The position numbers and the translations under genes were made by a program. DNA of 59,637 bases from Enterovirga rhinocerotis (GTDB lineage: Bacteria; Pseudomonadota; Alphaproteobacteria; Rhizobiales; Beijerinckiaceae), in assembly GCF_004363955.1 (NCBI RefSeq), contig NZ_SNZR01000019.1:1-59637 (forward strand). Direction: 5' to 3'. The notes under the pieces were generated by a model that had not been told where the DNA came from, did not search any database, and was given only the letters and a program-made list of their open reading frames with translations. This document shows positions 27,619 to 37,285 of the stretch, one piece after another (the first letter of the stretch is position 1; each line of letters starts with the position of its first letter).

Positions 27619-28257
27619 TCAGGAGCGGGGAAGAGCCGCCGCGTCGCGGGCGAGGCTGCCGATCCGGCACCAGTCGCGTGCCCTCACCGCATCGTTCGGC
27701 ACCATCCACGATCCGCCGATGCAGGCGACGTTGGGCAAGGCGAGATAGGCCGCGGCGGACCCGGCATCGATCCCGCCCGTCGGGCAGAACCTGAGCTCCG
27801 GACACGGGCCGAGGACGGCCTTCAGCCAGGCCGGTCCGCCCGCGGCGCCCGCGGGGAAGAACTTCAGATGGGTGAAACCCTGCGCGGCCAGCGCCAGGGC
27901 TTCCGTGACGGTGGCGCAGCCCGGCATGGCCGGAAGCGCGCCCACGGCCAGCGCCGCGGCGAGGCTGGGCGGCGTGCCGGGCGTCACGATCATGCGCGCG
28001 CCGGCCCGCGCGACCGTCGCGATCTGGTCGGGGCGCGTCACCGTGCCCGCGGCGACGACGGCCTCCGGCACCTCGCGCGCGATCCGTTCGATCGCGTCCA
28101 GTGCGGCGGGCGTGCGGAGCGTCACCTCCGCCACCGGCAGCCCCGCCTCGACGAGCGTGCGGGCGAGGGGCACGGCATCCTCGGCATCGAGGATGGTCAG
28201 GACCGGTATCGCCGGTGCGAGCGCGGCGTAGCGGGCGACGAGATCGGCGTGGGACAT
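27619..28257 (-). CDS. eda: 2-keto-3-deoxy-6-phosphogluconate aldolase / 4-hydroxy-2-oxoglutarate aldolase
   Basis: 212 residues of a class I TIM-barrel aldolase. The Glu in E-V-T-L-R-T-P-A-A, the R-P-D-Q-I segment after A-G-T-V-T, and the Schiff-base Lys in L-K-F-F-P-A (about residue 133) are all present. Cleaves KDPG to pyruvate and glyceraldehyde 3-phosphate in the Entner-Doudoroff pathway. Other ED genes (edd, zwf) are not in view. It lies 43 bases after the RND pump in the same direction, but is probably unrelated in function. Confidence 0.93.
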   Translation of the reverse strand: MSHADLVARYAALAPAIPVLTILDAEDAVPLARTLVEAGLPVAEVTLRTPAALDAIERIAREVPEAVVAAGTVTRPDQIATVARAGARMIVTPGTPPSLAAALAVGALPAMPGCATVTEALALAAQGFTHLKFFPAGAAGGPAWLKAVLGPCPELRFCPTGGIDAGSAAAYLALPNVACIGGSWMVPNDAVRARDWCRIGSLARDAAALPRS

Positions 28258-28300
28258 GACCTGTTGTGGTCGTGAACCGCCGCGAAGTCGATGGCCGCGG

Positions 28301-31300
28301 CTATTCCGCCGGAGCCAGGGCCGCGGCCGCCTTCGCCTTCCGCTCGGCCCGCGCCGTCCTCCGGCGCGCCCGCCATTCCGACAGGTTCGCGACGACCATC
28401 AGCATGGCCGGCGTGATGACGAGCGTCAGGATGGTCGCGAAGCCGAGGCCGAAGACGATCGCGGTCGAGAGGTTGATCCACCATTGCGTCGACGGCGCGC
28501 CGACCGCGAGATCGCGATGGACGAAGTCGACATTGATCCCGAAGGCGACGGCGAGCACGCCGAGCACCGCCGTGACCGCCGTCAGCACCACGGGACGCGC
28601 GCGCTCACGGCACGTCTCGATGATCGCCTCGCGCGCCGCCATGCCCTCCGCCCGCAGACGGTCATAGGTGTCGATCAGGACGATGTTGTTGTTCACGATC
28701 ACGCCGGCATTGGCGATCACGCCGATGCCGCCCATCACGACGCCGAAGGCCTGCCCCATCACCATGAAGCCGATCAGGACGCCGACCGTCGACATCACGA
28801 CGGCCGACAGCGTGATCAGGACGGAGGAGAACTTGTTGAACTGGGCGAGCAGGATGGCGAAGATCAGGAAGATCGCCGCGCCGAAGGCCTTGACCAGGAA
28901 CGCGCCGGCCTTGGCGCGCTCCTCGTCCTCGCCCTTCATCCGGACCGAGACGCCGGGGCCGAGATCCATCCCGGCGAGGGCGGCCGCGACCTCGCCCTGA
29001 ACCACCGCGCTCTGGACATGCTCGCCGACATTGGAGGTCACGTTCACGACGCGCATCGAGTTGACGCGGTTGATCTGGCCGACCTTCGCCGCCGGCTTGC
29101 GGGTCACGAAGTTGCCGATCGGCACCGAGCCCATCGGCGTGTTGATGCGCAGGTCGTCGAGCTGGTCGAGCGAGCGCCGGTCCTGGGGGAACCGCACCAG
29201 CACGTCGACCTCCTTGTCGGTGTCGACCGGCCGGTACTCCGTGACCTTCATGCCGTTGGTGACGAGCTGGACGGCCGCACCGACCGATAGCGGCGTCGCG
29301 CCGTACTTGGCCGCCTCGGCCTTGTCGACCTCGAGGCGCCAGTCGATGCCCGGAAGGGGCAGGCCGTCGTCGACGTCGCGGGTGTCGGACCGGGCCCGCA
29401 GGAGATCGGCGACCTTGCGGGCGGCGGCCGGCAGAGCCTCCGGATTATAGGCCGAGAGCTGGACGGTGACGGGCTTGCCGACGGGCGGGCCGGCCCGCGG
29501 CTTCGTCACCTCGATCAGGACCCCCGGGATGTCCTTCGTGCGCTCGCGGATCTCGTCCATGATGAGCGAGGCGGGCCGGCGCAGGCGCCAATCGACGAAC
29601 TCGAACTGGATCGTGCCGACCGTGTCCTCCGTGACCTCGTCCGAGCCGCGCTGCCCCTCTCCGGCGCGGGCATAGATGGTCGAGAGCTCCTTCATGCCGA
29701 GCATCCGGCTCTCGACGGCGCGGACGAGGTTGTCCTTCTCGGTGATCGAGATGTTGCCGCGGGCACGGACCTGGACGAGGCCGTAATCCGGCTCGACATC
29801 GGGGAAGAACTCGACCCCGTGGCCGAAGCGGCCATAGGCCACGACGACGCTCGCGAGCACGGCCGCGCCGATGACGAGCGTCGAGATCGGGCGCGCGACG
29901 GCGGCGCGGACGACGCGCATATAGGCGTTCCGGTCGCCCATGCGCTCGTCGTGATGCTCGCCCGTCGAGGCCCGGCCGAGCAGGGCGCCGAGGGTCGGCG
30001 TGAAGAACAGGGCGACGACGAGCGAGGCGGACAGCGTCGCGATCAGCGTCAGCGGCAGGTACTTCATGAACTCGCCGACGATCCCCGGCCAGAACATCAG
30101 CGGCGAGAAGGCGGCGACGCGGGTGAGCGTCGCCGAGATGACCGGCCCCGCCATGCGTTTGGCGGCGAGGGAATAGGCCTCCTTCGGCGCCATCCCTTCC
30201 CCCATCCGGCGCTCGGCGAATTCGGAGACGATGATCGCATCGTCGACCAGCATGCCGACCGCGAGGATGAGCGCGAAGAGCACGACGATGTTCACGGTCA
30301 GCCCGGCCATCTGGAGGCCGAGAATGCCCGTCAGGAACGAGGCCGGGATGGCGATGCCGATGAAGATCGAGGCGCGTCCGCCGAGCGCCACCAGCATGAT
30401 GACGAAGACGAGGAGAACGGCCGTGATGACGGCGTTCTGCAGCTCGTGCAGCATGTCGCGGATCGTCTTCGACTTGTCCTGCGTGAACGAGACCTCGACG
30501 GTCGCGGGCCAGGACTGCTTGAGGCGCTCCATCGCCGCCTTCACGCCGTCCACGGTCTCGATCAGGTTCGCGCCGGTCCGCTTGACCACCTCGACGGTGA
30601 TCGCGCTCTTGCCGTTGATGCGGGTGATCGAGGTCGCGTCCTTGAAGGTCGGCCGAACCTCGGCGACGTCGCCGAGCGTGACGGAGGCGGCTCCGCTCGC
30701 GGCGATCGGGTATTTCAGCACGTCGGCCGGGGTTTCGATGAGCGAGGGCACCTTCACCGCGAAGCGGCCCGAGGCGCTCTCGATGGCGCCCGCCGCGACG
30801 AGGGCATTGCCGGCCGAGAAGGCGTTGGTGAGGTCGGTCAGGTTGATGCCGTAGCTCTTCATGAGCATCGGCTCGGCGATGATCTCGACGGCCTCGTCGC
30901 GGGCGCCCCGCAGATCGGCCGAGAGGACCCCCGGAAGGCCTTCGAGCATCGTCTTCGCCTGCCGCGCGAAGCGCAGCAGCGTCCGCTCCGGCACGTCGCC
31001 GCCGAGGGCCACGACGATGACCGGGAAGAGGGACAGGTTGACCTCCTGCACCAGCGGCTCGTCGGCATCCCGCGGGATGTCCTTCTTGGCCATGTCCGTC
31101 TTGGCGCGGACATCGGCGATGGCGCGGTTCGGATCGAACCCGGCCACGAACTCGACGAGCACGTAGCCGCCGCCCTCGAAGGCCTGGGAGCGCATCTCCT
31201 TGATGTTCGAGACGGATTTGAGCTGCGTCTCGAGAGGCCGCAGGATCAGCCGCTCGGCATCCTCCGGCGAGATGCCCCGCTGCGTGACCATCACGTAGAC

Positions 31301-31435
31301 GATCGGGACCTTGATGTCCGGCTCGGCCTCCTTCGGGATCGAGATATAGGCCGACAGTCCCGCGACCAGCAGGAAGGCGAGGATGGAGAGCGTCAGCCGG
31401 GCATGGCTGATCGCGTAATCGACGGGGTTCTGCAC
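28301..31435 (-). CDS. RND efflux transporter, inner-membrane pump subunit
   Basis: 1044 residues, GTG start. Typical RND layout of two repeats, each one membrane helix, a large periplasmic loop, then further helices. It has the proton-relay pair in helix 4 (L-A-V-G-M-L-V-D-D-A-I-I-V), and I-P-K-E-A-E-P-D and G-G-Y-V-L-V-E-F in the periplasmic part. Together with the HlyD subunit upstream it forms a tripartite drug or solvent pump; no outer-membrane channel gene is present. The substrate is unknown. Starts three bases after the hlyD stop. Confidence 0.95.
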   Translation of the reverse strand: MQNPVDYAISHARLTLSILAFLLVAGLSAYISIPKEAEPDIKVPIVYVMVTQRGISPEDAERLILRPLETQLKSVSNIKEMRSQAFEGGGYVLVEFVAGFDPNRAIADVRAKTDMAKKDIPRDADEPLVQEVNLSLFPVIVVALGGDVPERTLLRFARQAKTMLEGLPGVLSADLRGARDEAVEIIAEPMLMKSYGINLTDLTNAFSAGNALVAAGAIESASGRFAVKVPSLIETPADVLKYPIAASGAASVTLGDVAEVRPTFKDATSITRINGKSAITVEVVKRTGANLIETVDGVKAAMERLKQSWPATVEVSFTQDKSKTIRDMLHELQNAVITAVLLVFVIMLVALGGRASIFIGIAIPASFLTGILGLQMAGLTVNIVVLFALILAVGMLVDDAIIVSEFAERRMGEGMAPKEAYSLAAKRMAGPVISATLTRVAAFSPLMFWPGIVGEFMKYLPLTLIATLSASLVVALFFTPTLGALLGRASTGEHHDERMGDRNAYMRVVRAAVARPISTLVIGAAVLASVVVAYGRFGHGVEFFPDVEPDYGLVQVRARGNISITEKDNLVRAVESRMLGMKELSTIYARAGEGQRGSDEVTEDTVGTIQFEFVDWRLRRPASLIMDEIRERTKDIPGVLIEVTKPRAGPPVGKPVTVQLSAYNPEALPAAARKVADLLRARSDTRDVDDGLPLPGIDWRLEVDKAEAAKYGATPLSVGAAVQLVTNGMKVTEYRPVDTDKEVDVLVRFPQDRRSLDQLDDLRINTPMGSVPIGNFVTRKPAAKVGQINRVNSMRVVNVTSNVGEHVQSAVVQGEVAAALAGMDLGPGVSVRMKGEDEERAKAGAFLVKAFGAAIFLIFAILLAQFNKFSSVLITLSAVVMSTVGVLIGFMVMGQAFGVVMGGIGVIANAGVIVNNNIVLIDTYDRLRAEGMAAREAIIETCRERARPVVLTAVTAVLGVLAVAFGINVDFVHRDLAVGAPSTQWWINLSTAIVFGLGFATILTLVITPAMLMVVANLSEWRARRRTARAERKAKAAAALAPAE

Positions 31436-31438
31436 GGC

Positions 31439-32527
31439 TCAGCCCCGGGCCGCGGCGACGACCGTCTCGACGGCCTCGCCCTCCTTCACGAAATCCTGGC
31501 CCTCGACGATGACGCGGGCTCCGTCCGGCAATCCGGCCAGCCACAAGTCCTTCAAGGCGTCCTCGACGATCTCGACCGGCGCGAAGGCGACCTTGCCGTC
31601 CTCGCCGACATGGCGCACGCCGATGCGGCCTTCGGCCGAGAAGGTGAGCGCCGAGCGCGGCACCCTCGCCGAGGGAACGGGCGCCAGGAGAAGATCGACT
31701 TCGGCGGTGACGCCATCCGGAATCCGGCCGTCGGGGTTCTCAAGCTCGACATCGACCCTGTAGGTGCGGGTCGTCGGGCTCGCCTTCTTCGAGACGAAGC
31801 GGATCGTGCCGCGCGCGGTGTCGCCGGTGACGAGCTTCACCTCGGCCGCGCCGCCGACCTGGATGCCGTTGAGCTGGCGCTCGGCGATCTCGACCACCGC
31901 CAGCATCGGATCGAGGGCGATGATCTCGGCGACGTTCGCGCCCGACATGAAGACCTGGAGCGCCGTGCCGACCTCGACCGGCACGTCGTTGACGACGCCG
32001 GAAAGCGGCGCGATCACCTCGCCCTTGATGCGCTCGGCCTCCGCCTGGGCGAGGCCGGCCGCCGCCGCGCGCAGCTCGGCTTCGAGCAGCGGCTTGTTCA
32101 GCGCCGGATAATTGCCCGTCTCGATCAGCCGCAGCCGCGCCGTCGCCTCGGCCGTGCGCTGTTCCAGCCGCGCCTTCGCCTGAAGCACCTGCGCCTCGCG
32201 CGCCTCGTCCGACAGGGTCGCGATCACGTCGCCCGCCTTCACGACCGAGCCGCGCCGGACCTTGAGGTCGAGCACGACACCGGAGACGCGGGCGACGGCC
32301 CACATCTTCTTGTCCGCCTCCGTGCGGCCGGACAAGACGACCCGCCGCCGATGCAGCGTGTTCGAGACCGGCAAGACGGCGACCTTGAACCGGGCGGCGG
32401 CAGGCGGCGCCTTGGCGGCTTCGAGCGCGGCCTCCTTCGGCTGCGCGCTGCGTCCGAGCACGCCCGAGCCGATCCAGGCGGCTCCCCCGACGAGGAGGAG
32501 AATGGCGGCGATGCGGGAGGGCTTCAT
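31439..32527 (-). CDS. RND efflux periplasmic adaptor (HlyD/MFP family)
   Basis: 362 residues with a single N-terminal membrane anchor (I-A-A-I-L-L-L-V-G-G-A-A-W-I), a lipoyl-like domain containing R-R-G-S-V-V-K-A-G-D-V-I-A and A-P-L-S-G-V-V, a helical hairpin between them (E-A-Q-V-L-Q-A-K-A-R-L-E-Q), and the beta-barrel with A-R-V-P-R-S-A-L. Bridges the RND pump to an outer-membrane channel. Its ATG overlaps the stop of the TetR gene, so regulator and pump are co-translated. Confidence 0.93.
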   Translation of the reverse strand: MKPSRIAAILLLVGGAAWIGSGVLGRSAQPKEAALEAAKAPPAAARFKVAVLPVSNTLHRRRVVLSGRTEADKKMWAVARVSGVVLDLKVRRGSVVKAGDVIATLSDEAREAQVLQAKARLEQRTAEATARLRLIETGNYPALNKPLLEAELRAAAAGLAQAEAERIKGEVIAPLSGVVNDVPVEVGTALQVFMSGANVAEIIALDPMLAVVEIAERQLNGIQVGGAAEVKLVTGDTARGTIRFVSKKASPTTRTYRVDVELENPDGRIPDGVTAEVDLLLAPVPSARVPRSALTFSAEGRIGVRHVGEDGKVAFAPVEIVEDALKDLWLAGLPDGARVIVEGQDFVKEGEAVETVVAAARG

Positions 32528-33159
32528 GAGGTGGTTTCCGCGGCCGCATCGGCGCAGCCGGCGGTCGTGATCCGGCCCGCGACGAGCGCGCCGATGAGGT
32601 TCAGGACGGGTGGAATTTCGGCCTCCGCATCGAAGTCCGGAACGATCGCGCGGCGGACGAACAGCCCGTCGGCCAGCGTCGTGACGATGCGGGCGATGGC
32701 CCGCGGCTCCATGGCCGGAGCGATGTGGCCGGCATCGCGCGCGGCCTCGAGCAAGGTCGTCAGACGGTCGACGATATCCCGGGTGAAGGCCGAGACGACC
32801 TCGCCGACGCGGTCGGAGCGGGTCGCCTCGGCCCAGATCTGGAGGCACAGCACCGCCTTCTCCCGCGGCTCCTCCTCGAAATGCTTGCGGCCCAGCGCGG
32901 CGAAGACCGCCATGAAGTCCCGAGCGCCCTCGAACGCCGCGAAATCGGCCGCGACCTCGCTCCGGTCGCGCTCGCACAGCCCCTCGACGAGGGATTCCTT
33001 GGACGGGAAGTAGCGATAGAGATTGCCGGCGCTCATGCCGGCCTCCGACGCGATGGCCTGCATCGTGGCCTGATGGAAGCCCGATCGCACGAAGCAGCGC
33101 TCGGCCGCGTCGAGGATCAGCGTCCGGCGATCAGGTTGTTCAGGGCTGATCTGCAGCAT
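32524..33159 (-). CDS. TetR-family repressor of the RND efflux operon
   Basis: 211 residues. N-terminal helix-turn-helix: I-L-D-A-A-E-R-C-F, H-Q-A-T-M-Q-A-I-A-S-E-A-G-M-S-A-G-N-L-Y-R-Y-F-P-S-K. The C-terminal ligand domain is of the AcrR type. It is the first gene of the operon, 17 bases downstream of a long perfect palindrome, so it very probably represses itself and the pump genes until a ligand binds. Confidence 0.94.
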   Translation of the reverse strand: MLQISPEQPDRRTLILDAAERCFVRSGFHQATMQAIASEAGMSAGNLYRYFPSKESLVEGLCERDRSEVAADFAAFEGARDFMAVFAALGRKHFEEEPREKAVLCLQIWAEATRSDRVGEVVSAFTRDIVDRLTTLLEAARDAGHIAPAMEPRAIARIVTTLADGLFVRRAIVPDFDAEAEIPPVLNLIGALVAGRITTAGCADAAAETTS

Positions 33160-33176
33160 TCCGTGCCCGACCCCGA

Positions 33177-33198
33177 TGAGAATGAACGTTCATTCTCA
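33177..33198. promoter_or_regulatory. 22-bp perfect palindrome, operator for the TetR repressor
   Basis: Left arm TGAGAATGAAC and right arm GTTCATTCTCA meet with no spacer, giving 11-bp perfect dyad symmetry. The core GAATGAAC-GTTCATTC is the well-known shape of TetR/AcrR operators. It lies just upstream of the tetR start. Confidence in operator identity is high from symmetry and position; binding is not shown. Confidence 0.85.
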
Positions 33199-33338
33199 GA
33201 AGTCGGCGACGGGTGCAAGGGGCGCGCTTGTCGCGACCGTCGCGGGGACGCGCCCGGCATATCGCGGCCGCAACGCGGGCCTGCGTCAGAAGGGACGAGG
33301 CCCGCTCCGTTCGCCTGGCCGGCCCGGGACGCCCGCGT

Positions 33339-33644
33339 TCAGCAATTGGCGGGCTTGTCCGGCTTCGTCGGATCGAGGCCCTGGGCCGTCGGCGGTTGCG
33401 GGTTCGGAGAGGCGGCGGTCGGGGCATGGGGGCTGGTTCCGCCGTACGATCCGCCCGTGCCGCCGGTCCAGCCGGTCGAACCCGAGCTTCCGGGCGCGGT
33501 GCCCGATGCCGGGCCCTGGGCTTGCGGGGTGGCGGCCCCCGACGACTTCGTGTCCGCGCAGCCGGGCTTCGCCGGATCCTGGGCGAGCGCAGGCATGGAC
33601 GCGGTCAGCAAGGCGGCGAGAGCCGCGAGAACGGGGATGCGCAT
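33339..33644 (-). CDS. Small secreted Pro/Gly/Ser-rich protein
   Basis: 101 residues from the ATG at 33644 (preceded by GAGGAG). Signal peptide M-R-I-P-V-L-A-A-L-A-A-L-L-T-A ending A-L-A-Q; the mature part is low-complexity (G-S-S-G-S-T-G-W-T-G-G-T-G-G-S) with Cys near the start and a C-terminal N-C. It follows selD by about 50 bases in the same direction and could be the last gene of that operon. No family recognised. Confidence 0.6.
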   Translation of the reverse strand: MRIPVLAALAALLTASMPALAQDPAKPGCADTKSSGAATPQAQGPASGTAPGSSGSTGWTGGTGGSYGGTSPHAPTAASPNPQPPTAQGLDPTKPDKPANC

Positions 33645-33695
33645 GGACGTCTCCTCTGCGCATCGCAACGCCGCGCGGCGGTTCGCGTTCCGGCC

Positions 33696-34754
33696 TCAGG
33701 CCACGACGCGCACCCGGCCCGAGCCTTCCGTCGCAAAGCCGATCCGCCGCGCGGCGGGATAGCCGGCGGACCGGACCCGCGCGAGGATCTCGTCCGCCTT
33801 GGCCGCATCGCAGGCAACGAGAAGGCCGCCGGAGGTCTGCGGATCGGTGAGGAGGTGGCGCCGCCACGCAGGGAGATCCGACGGCAGGTCGGTCTCGGCG
33901 CCGTAGCTGTCCCAGTTGCGGTGCGAGGCGCCCGTCACGGTGCCCGCCTCCGCCAGGGCCTCCGCCTCCGAGAGCCAGGGCAGAGCGGCCAGCGACAGGT
34001 CGAGATCGACGCCCGAGCCGCGCGCCATCTCGAGCCCGTGCCCGAGGATGCCGAACCCGGTCACGTCCGTGATCCCGTGCACGTCCGGGTCGCGCGCGAG
34101 TTCGGCGCCGATGCTGTTCAGGAGCGTCGTCGAGGCGATCATCTCGGCATAGGCCGCCTCGGACAGGATCTCCTTCTTGAAGGCGGCCGAATAGATGCCG
34201 ACGCCGAGGCCCTTGGTGAGGATCAGCGCATCGCCCGGCCGGGCCCCGGTATTGCGGCGGACATCCTGCGGGCGGCAGGTGCCGATGACCGCGAGCCCGT
34301 AGATCGGCTCCGGCGCGTCGATCGAATGGCCGCCGGCGATCGGGATGCCGGCGGCGGTGCAGGCCGCCCGCCCGCCATCGAGGATCGAGCGCACGGTCTC
34401 GGGCGCGATCTTGCCGAGGGGCATGCCGAGGATGGCGAGCGCCATCACGGGCCGCCCGCCCATCGCATAGACGTCGGAGATCGCGTTGGTCGCCGCGATC
34501 CGTCCGAAATCATGCGGGTCGTCGACCACCGGCATGAAGAAATCCGTCGTCGCGACGATGCAGGTGTTCTCGTCGACCTGCCAGACGGCCGCATCGTCCC
34601 CGGTCTCGGTGCCGACGAGAAGCTGCGCGAAGGGCGGCGCCGCCGCCCCCGCCAGCAGCTCCTGCAGAACGGCCGGAGCCAGCTTGCAGCCGCAGCCGCC
34701 GCCATGGGCGAGGCTCGTCAGACGGACGGGCGGGATCGAAACGGGAGCATTCAT
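33696..34754 (-). CDS. selD: Selenophosphate synthase SelD
   Basis: 352 residues from the ATG at 34754, which follows an AAGGAG site overlapping the csd stop. Makes selenophosphate from selenide and ATP. The catalytic loop is [11 protein letters not shown] with Cys21, Cys23 and Lys24, so the active-site residue is Cys rather than Sec. Also visible are [16 protein letters not shown] and the G-G-H-S-I segment of the ATP site. It supplies SelA with the selenium donor. Part of the leftward operon tlpA-like, transglutaminase-like, tusA, csd, selD. Confidence 0.97.
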   Translation of the reverse strand: MNAPVSIPPVRLTSLAHGGGCGCKLAPAVLQELLAGAAAPPFAQLLVGTETGDDAAVWQVDENTCIVATTDFFMPVVDDPHDFGRIAATNAISDVYAMGGRPVMALAILGMPLGKIAPETVRSILDGGRAACTAAGIPIAGGHSIDAPEPIYGLAVIGTCRPQDVRRNTGARPGDALILTKGLGVGIYSAAFKKEILSEAAYAEMIASTTLLNSIGAELARDPDVHGITDVTGFGILGHGLEMARGSGVDLDLSLAALPWLSEAEALAEAGTVTGASHRNWDSYGAETDLPSDLPAWRRHLLTDPQTSGGLLVACDAAKADEILARVRSAGYPAARRIGFATEGSGRVRVVA

Positions 34755-34765
34755 CTTCGTCTCCT

Positions 34766-35914
34766 TCAGGCGGCTTCGCGGGCGGCGAGGCGCCGCCACG
34801 CCGCCGCCAGGGATCGCGCGGCACGGTCGATCTCGTCCCCGCTCGTCGTCCGCCCCAGCGACAGCCGGACCGCGCCGACGGCCCGGTCGGGCGCGAGGCC
34901 GAGCGCCAGGAGGATCGCGGAGGGAAGGTCGCTGCCCGCATGGCAGGCCGACCCGGTCGAGGCGAGGATCTCCGGGCAGGCCGCGAGGAGCGCATTGCCC
35001 GTCACGCCCGGGAACAGCACGTTCACCGTGTTCGGCAGCCGCCGCTCGGGATGTCCGACGAGGATCAATCCGGGCACCTCCTCCCGCAGGCGGCGCAGGA
35101 GATGGCGCGCGAGCCCGTCCTGCCGGGCGGCGTCCTCGGCGAGGCGCGCCGCCGCGATCCGGCAGGCCGCGCCGAGCCCGGCGATGAAGGCGACGTTCTC
35201 GGTGCCCGGCCGGCGGCCCCGTTCCTGCCCGGCGCCGACGAGCAGCGGCGCGAGCCCGGTCCCGGTGCGCGCGTAGAGCGCCCCGATCCCCTTCGGCGCA
35301 TAGAGCTTGTGCCCGGCGATGGTGAGGAGGTCGACGCCCAGCGCGTCGACCTCGACCGCCACCTTGCCGACCGATTGCGCCGCATCGGCATGAACGAGCG
35401 CCCCGGCCCGGCGCGCCGCCCGGCTCACCTCGGCGATGGGCTGGAGCGTGCCGATCTCGTTCTGGGCGTGAATGAGCGTGACGAGCGCGGTCCGCCCGTC
35501 GATCCCCGCCTCGACCCGCGCGGGATCGAGACAGCCGTCCGGACCCGGCGGAATGCGGCGGATCGCCATGCCGTCGCGCTCCAGCAGCGCGCAGCAGGCT
35601 TCGGTCGCCGGATGCTCGATCGTCGAGGTCACGACCACCGGGCGCTCGCCGCGCCGCGCCGCCGCGCCCCGGATCGCGATGTTGCTGGCCTCCGTCCCGC
35701 CGCTGGTGAAGGTGACCTCCTCCGCGCGGGCGCCGATCAGGGCCGCGACCGCCTCCCGCGCCGTCTCGACGGCCTCCCGTGCGCGCCGTCCGAGCGCGGT
35801 CGCGGAGGAGGGGTTGCCGAATTCCTCGCGCAGATACGGCAGCATGGCCTCGAGGACAGCCGGATCGACCGGCGTCGTCCCGTTATGATCGAGATAGACG
35901 GGATGCTGGTCCAT
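34766..35914 (-). CDS. Cysteine desulfurase / selenocysteine lyase-type (NifS/IscS group)
   Basis: 382 residues. PLP Schiff-base Lys203 in [13 protein letters not shown]-stacking His101 (I-E-H-P-A-T-E), and the mobile catalytic Cys324 in [11 protein letters not shown], typical of the NifS/IscS class. It starts four bases after tusA and ends at the selD ribosome site. In this setting it most likely releases selenium (or sulfur) for SelD rather than for Fe-S clusters; no isc/suf genes are nearby. Confidence 0.9.
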   Translation of the reverse strand: MDQHPVYLDHNGTTPVDPAVLEAMLPYLREEFGNPSSATALGRRAREAVETAREAVAALIGARAEEVTFTSGGTEASNIAIRGAAARRGERPVVVTSTIEHPATEACCALLERDGMAIRRIPPGPDGCLDPARVEAGIDGRTALVTLIHAQNEIGTLQPIAEVSRAARRAGALVHADAAQSVGKVAVEVDALGVDLLTIAGHKLYAPKGIGALYARTGTGLAPLLVGAGQERGRRPGTENVAFIAGLGAACRIAAARLAEDAARQDGLARHLLRRLREEVPGLILVGHPERRLPNTVNVLFPGVTGNALLAACPEILASTGSACHAGSDLPSAILLALGLAPDRAVGAVRLSLGRTTSGDEIDRAARSLAAAWRRLAAREAA

Positions 35915-35918
35915 GGGC

Positions 35919-36161
35919 TCAGGCCGCCTTCACGATGCGGAACACGAAGAGGCCGCCCTCCCGCCGCTCCTGCGCGGCGAGGCGGTGGCCGGTCTGCCGC
36001 GCGAAATGCGGCACGTCGATCTCGGTCAGCGGGTCGGTGCATTCGAGCACCAGCGCCCCGCCGACCGGCAGGCCGCGCAGGGCCGTCTTGGCCCGCAGCA
36101 CCGGCTGCGGGCACCAGAGGCCCCGCAGGTCCAGCACGACCTCCGCGCGATCCTCGCTCAG
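35919..36161 (-). CDS. tusA: TusA/SirA-like sulfur or selenium carrier
   Basis: 80 residues. Core L-D-L-R-G-L-W-C-P-Q-P-V-L-R-A-K holds the signature C-P-x-P with Cys17 as the persulfide/perselenide carrier, followed by the alpha/beta fold to the C-terminal F-R-I-V-K. The frame has no ATG: a CTG overlapping the previous stop (CTGA) gives the right length, while a GTG at 36137 would start only eight codons later. Placed between a desulfurase and the transglutaminase-like gene, it probably relays selenium from the desulfurase to SelD. The start codon is the uncertain part. Confidence 0.85.
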   Translation of the reverse strand: MSEDRAEVVLDLRGLWCPQPVLRAKTALRGLPVGGALVLECTDPLTEIDVPHFARQTGHRLAAQERREGGLFVFRIVKAA

Positions 36162-37285
36162 ACCGACACCTCCCGCGCCCGGATCGTGTATTTGAACCCG
36201 TCCGGATCGAGGCAATCGAGGCGTGCGCCCTTGATCTCGGCCTGCGGGTACATCAGGAACTCGACCTTCGGCCCCGCGGCGCCGGGCAGCGCGACGTCGT
36301 GAGCGAAGTTGTAGGCGAGCCAGTTGCCCTCCCAGCTTCCGAACAGCGCCGTCCTGGCCGCGGCGACCTTCGGATCGTCGATGGCGAGCTTGCCCGGCGG
36401 CTCCTCCAGGACGACCTTGCGCACGTCGGCGGGATCGACCGCGACCCAGCCGTGGCCGTCGAGCCAGGCCTCGGCGCGGCAATGCTGCGCCTTGGTGACG
36501 ACCTCCGAGCCCGCCCCGAGGCTCTTGTAGCCGAATTGGGAAGGCGCGACGCGCAGCCCGTAGACGTCCCGCGCCGGGATGCCCGCCGCGCGGGCGAGAC
36601 CCACGAACAGCGCGTTGAGATCGGCGCATTTGCCGCCGAGATTGCCGCTCGTCAGCATCGCCGCGATGTCGCCGATGCCGCAGCCGCGCGTCGCGGCGTT
36701 GCGGAAGCTGTTCTCGACGACCCAGTCGTAGATCGCCCGCGCCTTGTCGAGATCGCTCGCCTTGCCGGCGACGATCCTGTCGGAGGTCGTCTTCACGATG
36801 CCGCCGGTCGGGATGAGGTCGGTCGCCGAGAGGTACAGCTTGCGGTCCGCCTCGCCGAGCGGGCTGCCGCCCTCGGGCTTGCCGAGATCGGCGGCGCGGT
36901 CCCTCGCCTGGACGCGGCTCGTGACCTCGAGCACCGGCTTCTCGGCGCCGCTCGCCCAACGGGCATGGACGGCGCGCGCGCCGTAGACCGGATCGGCGAC
37001 GAGCTTCGCCTCCCCGCCCTGGACGCTGAACGTCGAATCCGAGGAGCGGAACCAGCCAGCCTCGTTCACCGACGGCACCGGCACCCAGGCCTGGGCATCG
37101 CCAGCGGGCAGTTCGACCCGGGTGACGACCTCGTAGGTGCGCCAGGCGCCCGGCTTCGGCGCGAACAATGCGGGCGCCGGTTGAGCGAAGGCGGGGCGCG
37201 CGAGGAGCGCAGCCGCAGCCCCGCCGCCGAGCGCGAGAAGATGGCGGCGATGCAGAGGATGGCTGTGATGGATGTCCTTCGTCAT
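36158..37285 (-). CDS. Secreted transglutaminase-like cysteine protease-fold protein
   Basis: 375 residues from the ATG at 37285 (GGGAGGGG site upstream). The N-terminus H-R-R-H-L-L-A-L-G-G-G then A-F-A-Q is a Sec or twin-Arg-like signal peptide. The transglutaminase core is complete: Cys220 in G-G-K-C-A-D-L-N, His268 in A-Q-H-C-R-A-E-A-W, and Asp284 in V-A-V-D-P-A-D. It acts in the periplasm, on an unknown substrate. The start overlaps the stop of the thioredoxin-like gene and its end overlaps tusA, so it is locked into the selenium-supply operon. Its role there is not known to me. Confidence 0.85.
   Translation of the reverse strand: MTKDIHHSHPLHRRHLLALGGGAAAALLARPAFAQPAPALFAPKPGAWRTYEVVTRVELPAGDAQAWVPVPSVNEAGWFRSSDSTFSVQGGEAKLVADPVYGARAVHARWASGAEKPVLEVTSRVQARDRAADLGKPEGGSPLGEADRKLYLSATDLIPTGGIVKTTSDRIVAGKASDLDKARAIYDWVVENSFRNAATRGCGIGDIAAMLTSGNLGGKCADLNALFVGLARAAGIPARDVYGLRVAPSQFGYKSLGAGSEVVTKAQHCRAEAWLDGHGWVAVDPADVRKVVLEEPPGKLAIDDPKVAAARTALFGSWEGNWLAYNFAHDVALPGAAGPKVEFLMYPQAEIKGARLDCLDPDGFKYTIRAREVSV

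Noticed and set aside
29819-33013. Very long plus-strand ORF (1064 codons) opposite the RND pump and hlyD genes
   Set aside because: Arg/Asp/His-rich translation with no domain; it mirrors the third-position GC bias of the real genes on the other strand.
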